Below are positions 50,940-62,935 of a DNA stretch of 64,000 nt, piece by piece (positions within the stretch are counted from its first letter, which is position 1; the number at the start of each line of letters is the position of its first letter). Source of the stretch: Populus alba (taxonomy: Eukaryota; Streptophyta; Magnoliopsida; Malpighiales; Salicaceae); contig NC_133295.1 in NCBI RefSeq assembly GCF_005239225.2, positions 9,610,001 to 9,674,000 of the forward strand, in the 5' to 3' direction. The position numbers and the translations under genes were made by a program. The notes under the pieces were generated by a model. It had not been told where the DNA came from, did no database searches, and saw only the letters and a program-made list of their open reading frames with translations.

Positions 50940-51117
50940 AAATTCCCTTCTAATAATAAAGAGAGAGCTCCAAAACAAAGCAAGACAAAACAGAAACCCT
51001 CTCTCTCGATCTATCTCCCTCTCCCTCCCTCTCCCTGTGAAACAAAAGAAATCTACACTCTCACTTAAATTTTGCAAATTGCAGATGCGATTCCGCTTCT
51101 CTTGATCAGATCTAAAG
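50940..51117 (+). other. Probable non-coding first exon of COPA
   Basis: A CT-rich leader (ctctctcgatctatctccctctccctc) ends in an AAAG/GTAAAT donor at 51117/51118. The intron runs to an AG shortly before the start codon at 51424. The transcription start is approximate. Confidence 0.6.
51085..51105 (+). promoter_or_regulatory. Minimal upstream open reading frame in the COPA leader
   Basis: ATG CGA TTC CGC TTC TCT TGA encodes MRFRFS, 13 nt before the leader intron donor. If the leader is spliced as proposed, this would be the first ATG met by scanning ribosomes. Confidence 0.5.
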
Positions 51118-51423
51118 GTAAATATTCCTTCAATCTCATTTATTAATCCGATTCATTCAGGTCTCTGTTTTATTCGATTCGAATTCGATTTCTTAATGTG
51201 ATCTCTCACTTCGCAATCAGATCTAACTCAATTTCTTTATCGTACCGTTGGATCTCATTTCTTCTTTAGATCTGTTTTGATTTGGTTTGATGAAATATAC
51301 TTTGGAATTAGGTTTTTCCTTTTTATTGTTTTAGTGAGTATGGTGGTGATGACATTGGCTTGTTACTTATTTGATTGATTTGATGATGTGTATAGTAGTA
51401 GTTTTTTCGGTGGTTTGAAGAAG

Positions 51424-54400
51424 ATGTTGACCAAGTTTGAGACCAAGAGTAATAGAGTGAAGGGGCTGAGTTTCCACAGTAAGAGACCATGGATCCTTGC
51501 TAGTCTCCACAGTGGCGTGATCCAGCTATGGGACTATCGTATGGGCACTCTCATCGATCGTTTTGATGAGCATGATGGCCCTGTTCGTGGTGTTCATTTC
51601 CATAAATCTCAACCTCTTTTTGTCTCTGGAGGTAATGAACTCGTTTTCTCTCATTTTATGCAATGTCTTGGTGTTTTTGATTGATTATCATAATGATTGG
51701 TTCAATTATGTTTGTTTTTTTTTTTTTTAATTTAATTTAAATTACGATAGATCTGCTTGTGATTTTATGGAATTATTATACCCCCCCTGTATGGTGGAAG
51801 TAAGATCCAGGTACTGGATTTAGGATTGTGATTGGATGAAAGATGTAATTTTTCTGTACTGATAGAGTATAATGCTGTATCTTAGATTAAAATAGTTGTG
51901 ATTTTCCATCCTTCTGAAATGGGCATTGGTATTTATATTCAGGTTTCCTTCCCTTCTCCCCACCTCACAATGATATATGTTGATTGTATTTGAAAGTGGG
52001 TAGATATTATATGCTTAAAACCTATCATCAGAGATTCAAGTAGGATTAACGCCTAGTCCTGTGTTAGAACGACTGAGAGACATTGCTGTTCTTCCCTTTG
52101 CTTCTGTGAAAAGGATGCTTATGTCTATAAATTGATGACCAGGTGATGATTACAAGATTAAAGTTTGGAACTACAAATTGCATAGGTGTCTGTTTACACT
52201 TCTTGGACATCTTGATTACATTCGTACCGTGCAGTTTCATCATGAATACCCATGGATTGTGAGTGCCAGTGATGATCAGACCATCCGCATTTGGAACTGG
52301 CAGTCTCGTACTTGCATTTCTGTGTTGACAGGACACAATCATTATGTGATGTGTGCCTCATTCCACCCTAAAGAAGACCTTGTTGTTTCTGCATCTCTGG
52401 ATCAGACTGTTCGTGTTTGGGATATTGGTGCTTTGAGAAAAAAGACGGTGTCCCCTGCTGATGACATCATGAGGCTTACGCCGATGAACACTGATCTTTT
52501 CGGTGGTGTTGATGCTGTTGTTAAGTATGTTTTGGAGGGCCATGACAGAGGAGTCAACTGGGCTGCATTCCACCCAACACTACCTTTGATTGTCTCAGGA
52601 GCAGATGATCGCCAAGTAAAGTTGTGGCGCATGAATGGTAAGTTATCAATTATCAATTACTGCTTTTTTACTCGCATCAGGATTTATATCTCTTCCATTC
52701 TTATTAGACATCTATATCAATCTACTAAGCAGTTTGCTGTGGTTAGAGGATTTGTAGTTAAATTCTATTTTGATAGCTGAAATTGTGACCACCTGGCTCC
52801 TTCTCTTTCTTTCTTTGCATCGCTTGGGATAAACTCATGAAATTAGATGTTTTGTTTGTCTTGTTTTCAGACACAAAGGCCTGGGAAGTGGACACGTTAA
52901 GAGGACACATGAACAATGTGTCATGTGTTATGTTCCATGCCAAGCAGGATATAATTGTATCAAATTCAGAGGATAAAAGCATTCGTGTCTGGGATGTAAC
53001 TAAACGAACTGGTGTTCAAACTTTCCGTCGAGAACATGATCGATTCTGGATCCTTGCATCTCATCCTGAGATGAATCTTCTGGCTGCAGGTCATGACAGT
53101 GGCATGATTGTCTTTAAGTTAGAGAGAGAAAGGCCTGCTTTTGCTTTAAGTGGTGATTCTTTGTTCTATACTAAAGATCGCTTTTTACGGTTTTTTGAGT
53201 TTTCAACTCAAAGAGATACACAAGTAATTCCCATCCGACGACCTGGCACCACAAGCCTGAATCAAAGTCCAAGAACTCTTTCATACAGTCCCACAGAAAA
53301 TGCTGTTCTTATCTGCTCGGATGTGGATGGAGGATCTTATGAGTTATATGTCATTCCTAAAGACAGCATTGCTAGGGGTGATGCTGTGCCGGAGGCAAAG
53401 AGAGGTGCTGGTGGATCTGCTGTCTTTGTGGCTCGGAATAGGTTTGCTGTGCTTGATAAGAGCAGCAATCAAGTCCTAGTTAAGAACCTCAAGAATGAAG
53501 TTGTCAAAAAGAGTGGTCTTCCTATCAGTGGTGATGCTATATTCTATGCTGGTACAGGTAACTTGCTTTGCAGGGCGGAGGATAGGGTGGTCATATTTGA
53601 TCTCCAGCAGAGGCTTGTTCTCGGGGAACTGCAGACACCTTTTGTCAAGTATGTTGTTTGGTCCAATGACATGGAAAGTGTTGCCTTGCTAAGCAAACAT
53701 GCCATCATCATTGCTAGCAAGAAGCTTGTCCACCAATGCACCCTCCATGAAACAATCCGTGTAAAGAGTGGAGCTTGGGATGATAATGGTGTTTTCATTT
53801 ACACAACTTTAAATCATATCAAATACTGCCTGCCTAATGGAGATAGTGGTATAATTAGAACCCTTGATGTCCCAATATATATCACTAAGATTTCTGGAAA
53901 TACTATCTTTTGCTTAGATCGGGATGGGAAGAATAGGGCTATTGTTATTGATGCTACGGAATACATCTTTAAACTGTCTCTGCTGAAGAAGAGATATGAT
54001 CATGTTATGAGCATGATAAGGAACTCACAGCTTTGTGGTCAGGCAATGATTGCTTATTTGCAACAGAAGGGGTTCCCAGAAGTCGCTCTGCATTTTGTGA
54101 AAGATGAGAGAACTAGGTTTAATTTGGCTTTAGAGAGTGGAAATATTCAGATTGCTGTGGCTTCAGCAAAGGAAATTGATGAGAAAGACCACTGGTATAG
54201 GTTGGGGGTTGAAGCTCTTCGCCAAGGGAATGCAGGTATAGTTGAATATGCCTACCAGAGGACAAAAAATTTTGAGAGGTTATCTTTCCTTTATCTCATA
54301 ACTGGTAATTTGGAAAAGCTGTCCAAGATGCTTAGAATTGCTGAAGTTAAGAATGATGTCATGGGTCAGTTTCACAATGCCTTGTACTTGGGTGATGTCA

Positions 54401-55830
54401 GAGAACGTGTTAAGATCTTGGAGAATGCTGGCCATCTGCCACTTGCTTATGCCGCAGCTAAGGTCCATGGGCTGGAGGATGTTGTGGAACGTCTAGCAGC
54501 TGAGTTGGGAGATGATATTCCATCTTTTCCCAAGGGTAAAGAACCATCCCTTCTGATGCCCCCAGCCCCTATTATGTGTGGTGGTGATTGGCCTCTTCTG
54601 AGAGTCATGAAAGGTATATTTGAAGGTGGGCTGGATAATATGGTCAGAGGTGGTGCTGATGAGGATGAAGAAGAAGCTGCAGATGGTGATTGGGGCGAGG
54701 AACTGGACATGGTCGACGCGGTTGGTTTGCAAAACGGGGATGTCACAGCAATTTTGGAGGATGGGGAAGCAGCTGAAGAAAATGAAGAGGAGGAGGGAGG
54801 ATGGGACCTTGAAGATCTGGAGCTACCTCCCGAGGCAGACACACCAAGGGCTTCTGTGAGTGCCCGCTCATCAGTTTTTGTTGCTCCAACTCCTGGCATG
54901 CCTGTAAGCCAGATTTGGATTCAGAGATCTTCACTTGCTGCTGAACATGCCGCAGCTGGCAATTTCGACACTGCCATGCGACTACTCAACAGGCAACTTG
55001 GAATTAAAAACTTTGTGCCTTTAAAACCCATGTTTCTCGATCTTCACTCAGGCAGCCATACCTATTTACGTGCATTTTCATCTACCCCAGTGATTTCACT
55101 GGCTGTTGAACGGGGATGGAACAAGTCTGCCAGCCCCAATGTTAGGGGCCCTCCAGCTCTGGTTTTCAACTTCTCTCACTTGGAAGAGAAGCTTAAGGCT
55201 GGTTACAAAGCCACGACAGCTGGGAAATTTACCGAGGCACTTAAACTCTTTCTTAGCATTCTTCACACAATTCCTCTGATAGTTGTTGACTCGAGGAGGG
55301 AAGTTGATGAAGTCAAGGAATTGATTATTATAGTCAAAGAGTATGTTTTGGGTCTGCAAATGGAGCTCAAGAGGAGGGAGATGAAAGACAATCCAGTACG
55401 CCAACAAGAGCTTGCTGCCTACTTCACACACTGCAACCTGCAAGCTCCTCACTTGAGGCTCGCGCTTCAAAATGCAATGACTGTCTGCTTCAAGAATAAG
55501 AACCTTGCTACAGCAGCTAACTTTGCCAGACGGCTATTGGAGACAAACCCCCCGAATGAGAACCAGGCAAGGTCTGCCAGGCAAGTATTGGCAGCTTCAG
55601 AGAGGAATATGACTGATGCTGCTCAGCTGAACTATGATTTTAGAAATCCTTTTGTGGTATGTGGTGCAACATATGTACCAATTTATCGAGGACAAAAGGA
55701 TGTCTCTTGCCCCTATTGTGGTTCCCGATTTGTACCAAGCCATGAAGGGCAGCTGTGTACTGTTTGTGATCTTGCAGTAGTTGGGGCAGATGCTTCAGGG
55801 TTGCTCTGTTCTCCTACCCAGATACGGTGA
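51424..55830 (+). CDS. COPA: Coatomer subunit alpha (alpha-COP), 1220 aa
   Basis: Coding exons are 51424-51631, 52143-52637 and 52871-55830; the GT-AG junctions rebuild SGG/DDY and RMN/DTK, summing to 3663 nt. The protein starts [20 protein letters not shown], the hallmark N-terminus of alpha-COP. A WD40 propeller covers about residues 1-330 (units ending IQLWDYR, IKVWNYK, IRIWNWQ, VRVWDIG, VKLWRMN, IRVWDVT). The coatomer WD-associated alpha-solenoid follows. An acidic linker lies at about 825-885 ([14 protein letters not shown] and EENEEEEGG). The C-terminal COPI_C domain ends in two Cys pairs ([16 protein letters not shown]). Alpha-COP is part of the COPI vesicle coat; its propeller reads dilysine ER-retrieval signals in Golgi-to-ER transport. 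Length matches plant homologues (about 1216-1220 aa), and no defect was seen. Confidence 0.98.
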
Positions 55831-56860
55831 TCAAGAAGCTGAAAATGGAGCATTTTTTCAATCATTTTTCACCTCATCCTACTGGCAGCGGGAAACATTA
55901 TCGCCCTTTGTTTCATGTTGCAGGTAAAAAGGTAAGAGATACTGTAGAAGAGTTTAAGCTTCGAATGATTTGCTTGTGCTGTCAACTTTTTTTCTGCCTA
56001 TCTCTTTGTTTTCTTTGTTTAGTTGATTATGCTTTTAAATGTAATAAACAACTTCAAAATTTTGACTTGGGCTATTCTTGTTAGCTGTTTATAGACAAGA
56101 ATAGTCAAGGGCGCTTTGTTAAATTAGTATAGGCAGGACAAATTACATGTCAGATGCCATTCGGCAAATTTGCTTATTTATATTGTTGAATTTGGTTTTG
56201 GCAGTACCACATGGTGGTGGTCTAAAATTATTCCCTGTGAAATCTCTGCTTCATCCTGTAGTTGCTGCAGAAATTTTGCCGTAACTTTACATGGTGGCTG
56301 AGTTGTTTGTAGGAATGACCAGTCACCATGGTAGCATTGCTGGAATCTTGGTTTTGAACAAACCATCTCTGACACATGATAAATGGAGTCCAACGTATTT
56401 GTGCTGGCTACGGAATTAATTCTTTGTCATGATCTGGGTGAGAGTCTTAATTTGGGCTTCTTCTATCTCGAATCTAGACTGGTCGGAGCACCATCTGATT
56501 TGATAGACGTGATGGCTTTACTGTGTTAGATGCGAAAAAGAGAGAGCCTGTAAGACATCCCTTCATTTTCACGTCTTTTGCAAAATAGTGCTCTCCCTGG
56601 TGTGTAGGTTATTAATGATGCTGCAGTAGGGTGTAGCTAGCATGAGGATAGGTATTTTCCGGGTGGGTTTTTCAGCCCTTTTCGTTTCTTTTTCCTGGTT
56701 GGTTCTAGAATAGTTACACTTGTAGTTACAAAGAGACCGGGAAAACATTGTAGCATCCTACACAAAGCGTTATTCAATTGCTGTCCTTTTTTCTCTTCCG
56801 GCCATTTATTTTTCTTAACACTGTTATCTAGGATTTGCATCTAATAATTTGTTTTGATTA
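55831..56860 (+). other. COPA 3'UTR and downstream flank
   Basis: Less AT-rich sequence without coding content follows the COPA stop. An AATAAA lies at 56043-56048, a possible poly(A) signal. The similar composition to about 56860 allows a longer 3'UTR. Confidence 0.45.
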
Positions 56861-57029
56861 TATTGCTATGAGGTTTTTATGGTATAAAAAAAGTTGCTAC
56901 AATAAACTAATGTTTGATTTGACAAAATAGATTTTAATTTTATAATTTAATACAAATTGAAATTAGAAAAACCAAATTTGAAACTGAAATAAACCAAAAA
57001 ACTCTCTTTTTTTCTTTTTTAACTGTTCA

Positions 57030-57560
57030 TGAGGCGTGGGTTTTCAGCTTTTAGTTCTCAAAAGTTTTTTATTTCTATTTTTCATCCCTATTTATTGAGG
57101 CTCTAACGATTTAGTGCTACACTTTAATTTTTTTTTTTTTTTATGTTTTAGTCATGTACTTTGTGAGGAGAGAGAATTGTTGAACAATAATGGAGGTGAA
57201 AGAAAGTGGTTTGTTTGTCAAATATCATGAACAAAAAAAAGTCGATGTTGGTGTGAGTATGCTTTTTTTGACTTAGAGGAGTGTCCTTTAGGTGTTTATA
57301 GTAAAAGTAGGTCAAGATTGATAATTTTTGTTTTTTGTGTGTTTTTAGACCGATTTAGATAGAGTTTAGAAATTGATTTATTAAAATTTTAAGGGTATTC
57401 ATTAAATTTTCTTACATAAAAATATCTTAAAAAATGATTTCAAGATTCAAAAAATTATAGCCTGATTTTTCAACCATTCTTTATTAGATTATGAAGGGTT
57501 TTTATGCTAGGTTCACCGAGCCTTATTTGATTCGCCTTGAAACTAGACCTGGTCCAGAGG
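57030..57560. repeat. Dispersed repeat family, copy 2
   Basis: Shares phrases with 32.3-33.0 kb, such as 'tcgatgttggtgtgagt', 'agtgtttttag' and 'gatttttca'. It ends in a 'ctagacctggtccagaggctatatcaacgggccgggct' segment typical of dispersed elements. Boundaries are approximate. Confidence 0.35.
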
Positions 57561-58221
57561 CTATATCAACGGGCCGGGCTTAGTTAAATTTATTAACATT
57601 GTAAAAAACATTTATGCGACAGTGCACATGCAACTAACAAGGCTAAAACATGAAGGTTGATTTCACAGTTCATTTGATGAACATCCGAGCAAATCGACGT
57701 TATTTTGGAGTGTGAAACAACATCGATTTGCTTTGATTTTCATTTTGGTTCTTCAAATATTTAAAGTGGTTCCAGAAACTTACTTGTTTCTCTTAATTCC
57801 ACACATCCTTAACATTATATAAATAACCATATAATATTTTTCAGTATTTACAAGTTTCCAATCCTCACTTGGGATAATTGTAACTTCAATACGTGGAGAC
57901 CTGCATGATATATGTTGAGCAAATCTCACTATACTTCTAATATAATATAGCATCGACCTTGGTTTTATAATCAATACGCAGAAAATACATAATTGATTGA
58001 TCTATTATATTAATTGTGCTGTAATTGTAAGACTAATAAATCTTATTACAATGTTTGTGTATCAGTAATAGTCATAAATCTGATTACTACAATATGATTG
58101 AACCATAGTTATTCAATCCAAGGTTCACATGTTGATAAAGAATCAAATATGTTTTTAAAATTTTTTAAAAGATTTTGATAAACTATTATGAGATTGATGT
58201 AAAAATCACAATAAATTATCG
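57561..58221. other. Intergenic, nothing recognised
   Basis: AT-rich, lying just before the CACTA pseudogene; it may be part of the same decayed element, but no coding similarity was seen. Confidence 0.4.
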
Positions 58222-59382
58222 GTCATTACAAAAGTGCTTATTATCAAGTTTGATTATAGTATAAATAAGTTCGATGATGATAACATATTCAAATGGGCAA
58301 AAAATATTTTGCATGAAAAAAACATGTTGAAAGAGAATTTTTACACTGTAAAATTCATGATAAAACCTCTTGGCTAAGGATATTACAACGTTGATATGCG
58401 CCAAAATTCTGCATGTCGTACTACAATAAAAAAAAAAGAGTAAATATAACTAAGTGCAAAGCCTGTGAACATGCTCAGTATAAACCCAATATGGGTAGGG
58501 TGATGACATTTGTCTCACACAAAAAACTAAGGTACTTCCTAATCACTCATAATTTGCAAAAATTATTTGTCTCAAAAGATATCCGAGCACATGATATGGT
58601 ATTATTCACATGATGCGGATGAAGTTATAATGCATCCTTTTGATGGTGAAACTTGAAAGCAATTTAATAGGGTGCATCTTCAGTTTTCAATGGAACCACG
58701 AAATGTGCGTCTTGGTTTGTCTATAGATGAGTTCAATCAATTTGGTTCATTTGTTGCACCGTATTCTTGTTAGCCAATCATATTAACAATATTTTTATTT
58801 AAATGTCATTGGTATGATATTGATAGACAGATTAGGATAGATCGATCCTCACCACTATTTGGTTGAACGATGCGTTTGAAAACGCCGGCCAACCCGCATT
58901 TCCAAAAAATTCAATTTTATTTTGCTAAAAATTAATATTTTTTTATATTTTGGATCATTTTGATGTGCCAATCTCAAAAATAATTTTTAAGAAATAAAAA
59001 AACATCATTTTGATGCATTTTGGCATGAAAAAAACTTTGAAAAGCAACCACAACCACACTCCCAAACAGACTTGAAATCAATAAAAGAAATAGACTTAGT
59101 AACATCAATGATGTTTTTATATTTTCCAAACAATACCAACAAGTGCGTTACACATACATTCCTTTATTTAAAAAATGATCGTAATATAAATAATTGATTA
59201 TTCGTTGTGAAAACTAAATTTATGAGTCATTTCCAAGTTGTTAATGTTGATATTGATAAGTTAAATGATATAATGAGTACTAGTGATAACATAAAAGATG
59301 ATGAAGATGAAGATGAAGGGTTCGAACAACTTGAGTTTGACAAAGAAGATAACGGGCATGAAGATAATGAGGATTCAGATTA
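58222..59382 (+). pseudogene. CACTA (En/Spm) transposase TNP2-like pseudogene
   Basis: Frame-broken pieces occur in TNP2 order. First is KFDYSINKFDDDNIFKWAKN and NMLKENFYTVKFMIKPLG, a stop, then GYYNVDM. Next is the Cys-pair block NITKCKACEHAQYKP, then KLRYFLITHNLQKLFVSKDI. Then come EPRNVRLGLSIDEFNQFGSF and APYSC followed by a stop. Near the end are NNWLFVVKTK-like sequence (the W codon is now TGA) and an acidic tail DDEDEDEGFEQLEFDKEDNG. The diagnostic block is NVRLGL..D.FN.FG. Several stops and frame changes, plus an AT-rich insertion at about 58870-59070, show it is dead. Confidence 0.82.
58871..59070. repeat. AT-rich short element inserted in the TNP2 pseudogene
   Basis: Begins TGCGTTTGAAAACGCC and ends 'gcaaccacaaccacactcccaaac'. 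The middle has the 'ttttggatcattttgatg' words typical of this window's AT-rich family. It separates two parts of the transposase remnant, so it arrived later or replaced part of it. Confidence 0.5.
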
Positions 59383-59589
59383 AACAGTAGATCTAAAATA
59401 ATTTTAGATGTAAGACATTATTATGGAATTAACATATTTATTGTCATTGTATATGTATTTCAACTTTATACATTTGTCAAGCATTTATTATTTTGATAGT
59501 GGTTTTAATGTATTATGAATGAATTTGTTGTTGTTGGATAATTAGGTTTGATAGGGAATACATCTAATAGATAAGAAAATAAATTTCTA

Positions 59590-59960
59590 TAATTTAACTG
59601 ACAGAATCATCGACGGACAATAAAATCATCGAAGAATTAAAGAGAGCTTAGAAAAGAATTAAGGGGATTTGATATTCACCGATGGAGTCTCAGACAAAAT
59701 ATATTTAATCGTTGATATTAAAACCAACAAATTTCACCAACGTCCAATAAAAACACCAGAGAATTACAGAGAAGAAGAAAAATTATCCGACGACCAACAA
59801 AAACATCAAAGAATTACACAGAAGAAAAATTAACCGATAGTTTTACCAAAGGACAATAAAAATCATCAGAGAATTATATAGAGCTTGGGAAGAATTCAGG
59901 GGATTAGATATTCACCGATGGATATACTAACAAATAAAAAGTTGTTGTTGAATTTAGGTT
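59590..59960. mobile_element. CACTA-type subterminal repeat region
   Basis: Multiple 'catc(g/a)..gaattaaagag', 'ccga.ggacaataaaa' and 'ttcaccgatgg' units lie downstream of the transposase remnant, in the place where CACTA elements have subterminal repeats. No CACTA terminus was found, so the end is lost or mutated. Confidence 0.5.
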
Positions 59961-60460
59961 TTTTTTAGAGAGTTCTGAAATTTTTAAATGGTTGACAATG
60001 TTAAAATTTCATTAGTAAAACCATCAATAATGTGCTAACGTGGTTTATCATCAAAGGTTGAAAAATTTCATCGATGATATTAAACTCAGATATGTGAAGG
60101 CAGTCCCTAACTTTTTCCTATTTCTTCTCCTCCCTCAAAATCCTATCTTTTTCTCTCTCCTCTAGGTGATGGTTTCTCTATCATTCAGGCAACATTTTTT
60201 CTCCCATCAAGGTTTGATGTATTTTATACCTATACATTTATAATTATTGTAATATCTATTTTATTGGTAATGTTATTGTTTTGGATTTGACTATATCGAA
60301 AATAGGTAAATAAAATTGCTAAAAATAACTTTATAAATGTATCAATAAAATGATAGATGGATTTGGAATTTGATTGGTGAGGATTAAATGGTTTATTTTA
60401 AGGTGGGAAATTTTAGCACTTGATAGAAAATTTAAATTAAAAAATAGAGGATATAATCTT

Positions 60461-60628
60461 AGCAATAATTTTATTTTCTACTTTGTTTTGATTTTTCAAA
60501 TATGTAAGTGGGTGCTTATATACTTTGTTCTATGTTTTTATATTAGTAATAATTTTATTTTCTATTTTGTTTTGATTTTTCAAATATGTAAGTGGGTGCT
60601 TATATACTTTGTTCTATGTTTTTATATT
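60461..60628. repeat. 84 bp perfect-period tandem duplication
   Basis: 60461-60544 and 60545-60628 differ at only two or three positions. It creates a repeated hydrophobic open frame by chance (84 is divisible by 3); the region shows no other coding sign. Confidence 0.9.
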
Positions 60629-60669
60629 ATACTAGTGCGGGTCTTTATTTTTTAAAAGTTTAATAAGGT

Positions 60670-61330
60670 GAATGATGTGTTGTCCGCCCCAATTCCTTGG
60701 AACAAAAGTAGATGAAACATCATTCATCTTTATAGACGAAACGTCGTCTAGAAATCCCAGAAATTGGCCATTGGTGTTGTTGGAAAAATAAGGTTTTTTT
60801 TTTTAATCCAAAAATTAATTTTCAACCTATTTTGACCCAAAACAATAAGGAAATAGCCTAGAAACTTTGTTAAACCAATTCATGGTCTTAAAAAATGTAA
60901 AAAACAAAAACAACCCAAAACTCTATATCAACAAGAAACCAAAAGTCTTCCTTAGCTTAGATTTATTTTTTAAAAGTGTTTTTAAGGTAAAATAAAACAC
61001 TTAATCTTAACTCCCTTTATTATATGAAACATTTTGACACAACAATCAATTATTTTGGTGGCCAAAATCTTTCCCAACAATAACTTTCTCTCTCTAAACC
61101 AGAATCAGGCACCCCTTCTCTCTCCTCCATCCAAAAAAAGAGTAAAAAAGAGAAAATTAAAGTTTGATACCAAAAAATATATTTTTTTAAATTCCAGGGA
61201 CTGGTTACCGAATAGCTTTAAAAGATAGAGAACTAAAATGAACGTTTCAAACAAATTACAGACCTGCCACCTATTTTATCCAATGTTATTACTGCAGTCC
61301 TTTATCTTTCAATTCAACTCTCATCCCTAA
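60670..61330. repeat. Dispersed repeat family, copy 3, opposite orientation
   Basis: Phrases such as 'cctattttgacccaaaacaataag' and 'aatccaaaaattaattttcaa' are the reverse-complement counterparts of phrases at 32.6-32.9 kb. No coding potential. Confidence 0.35.
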
Positions 61331-61759
61331 AAAATATGCAATTTATCTCTAATTTAGGCTAAAAAAAGGCTCAATTGTATATAAGAAAAGTTTGAGAATC
61401 AAATTGAAAATTAAAAAAAAAAATCACTATTACAATTCATAATGAATTGTAAGATGATGAACAATAAAAATGACTATATATTTTCCCTACATGCTTTAAT
61501 TTTTATTAATGGTAGGGGACAATAATATATTTTTCTTGTGCACACTAATAGGCAAAAAGAAACCTTAAATCTTGTATATCTATGATATTATTTTTGAAAA
61601 ACAAATATATCAAAATTGAATTTGTTTCTTCATAACCCATCCTATTCTATTTATGATGCCAAGTTGATCTTTAAAAATATTAACAAAATACTAAAGGGTG
61701 TAGTTACGTTTTTTTTTTTTTAAATAGTATTTACTATAATAGTGTTTTGTGCTTTGTGT

Positions 61760-62935
61760 TTTTCTTTTTCAATTTCGTCCTTCGACAACCCATTTTTTTT
61801 TATATTAGTTTTATTATTTAATATTAGATTATTTTGGTAATTGTGCTTCATAATTCTTTTTTATTTTCTTTCTGTTGGGTTATATACCGACCTTATGAAT
61901 TTAATTTATTTTTCTCAATTTCAACCTTCAACATTAGATCTGTTAAAAGTTGGATTTGTAATTTTTTTTATTTGATTTCTATGAATTCATCTCAATCTTA
62001 TGACTTAAGTCACGAGTTTAATAGATTAACTAGGGTTGAATCGAGTTTTTTTTTTTCCTTTTCTAATTGTGTTTTTTTTTCTCGATTTCATCCCTCAATA
62101 TTGAGTTAATTGAAAATTGAGTTTCATGTCTTTCTTTTTTTGCTTTCTATGATATTATCTCAATCTCATATCGTGGGTTTATCAAGTTGAGCTGTGTTGA
62201 GTCTATTTATTTATTTTTATTTTTTCTATGGGATTATCATGATTTCATGACCCAAGTCGTGAGTTTGACAAATTGACATGGGTTAACTTGATTTTTTTTT
62301 TTATTTTTTTTTTCATATTCGCCCTACAACAACTCACTCTTTTCTTTTCTTTTTTTTAAGTTTTTTCTTTTCAATTCAACCTACAATATCAAGTTGTTTG
62401 GGAATTGGACTTCATATTTGTTTTTTAATTTGCTTTTAGAGTTATCATGGTCTCATGAATTTAGGGTTTTTTTTCGATTTCAACTTTCAACATTGAATTT
62501 ATTGGAAATAGTGCTTCATAATTTTTTATTTGTTTTTTTTTTATATAAATTTATCATGTTATCCAAGTCATAAGTTGAATGGGTTAGCTCGGGATGACTT
62601 GAGTTGTTTTTTTAATCTATTTTTTAATTGATATTTTTTTTTTATTTCATCATTCAATATTGAGTTGATTGAAAATTATACATCATGATTTTTTTAATTT
62701 TTTTATAGAGTTATTCAAAGCTCATGAACCCGAGTTGCAGGTTTAGTAGGTTACATGGATTAACTCTGGTAGTTTTTTGTCATTTTTTAATTTTTCTTTT
62801 TGAAATTGGGTTGATTAAAAATTAGATTTCATAATTTTTTTTATTTTTTTTATATGGTTATCATGGTTTCATGATCTGGATCAAAAATTTAATAGCTTAA
62901 CTCAGGTCAACCTAATATGTCATCGTCTCAATATA
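61760..62935. repeat. Diverged tandem-repeat field, unit about 150-180 bp
   Basis: At least seven units share this order: 'tttctcaatttcaaccttcaacattgagttgattgaaaattg(a/g)cttcat', T-rich run, 'ttctatgaaattatcatggtctcatgacc(c)', 'gag.tgtgagtttaa.aggttaac..gggttgactt'. Units differ widely by substitution and T-tract length. Open frames are chance. Confidence 0.75.

Noticed and set aside
54447..54899. 150-codon minus-strand open frame within COPA
   Set aside because: It is the shadow of the acidic-linker coding sequence of COPA and gives only Ser/Pro-rich low-complexity peptide.
60374..60655. 93-codon hydrophobic open frame
   Set aside because: Produced by the in-frame 84 bp tandem duplication in AT-rich DNA; Phe/Ile/Tyr-rich composition is that of non-coding sequence.
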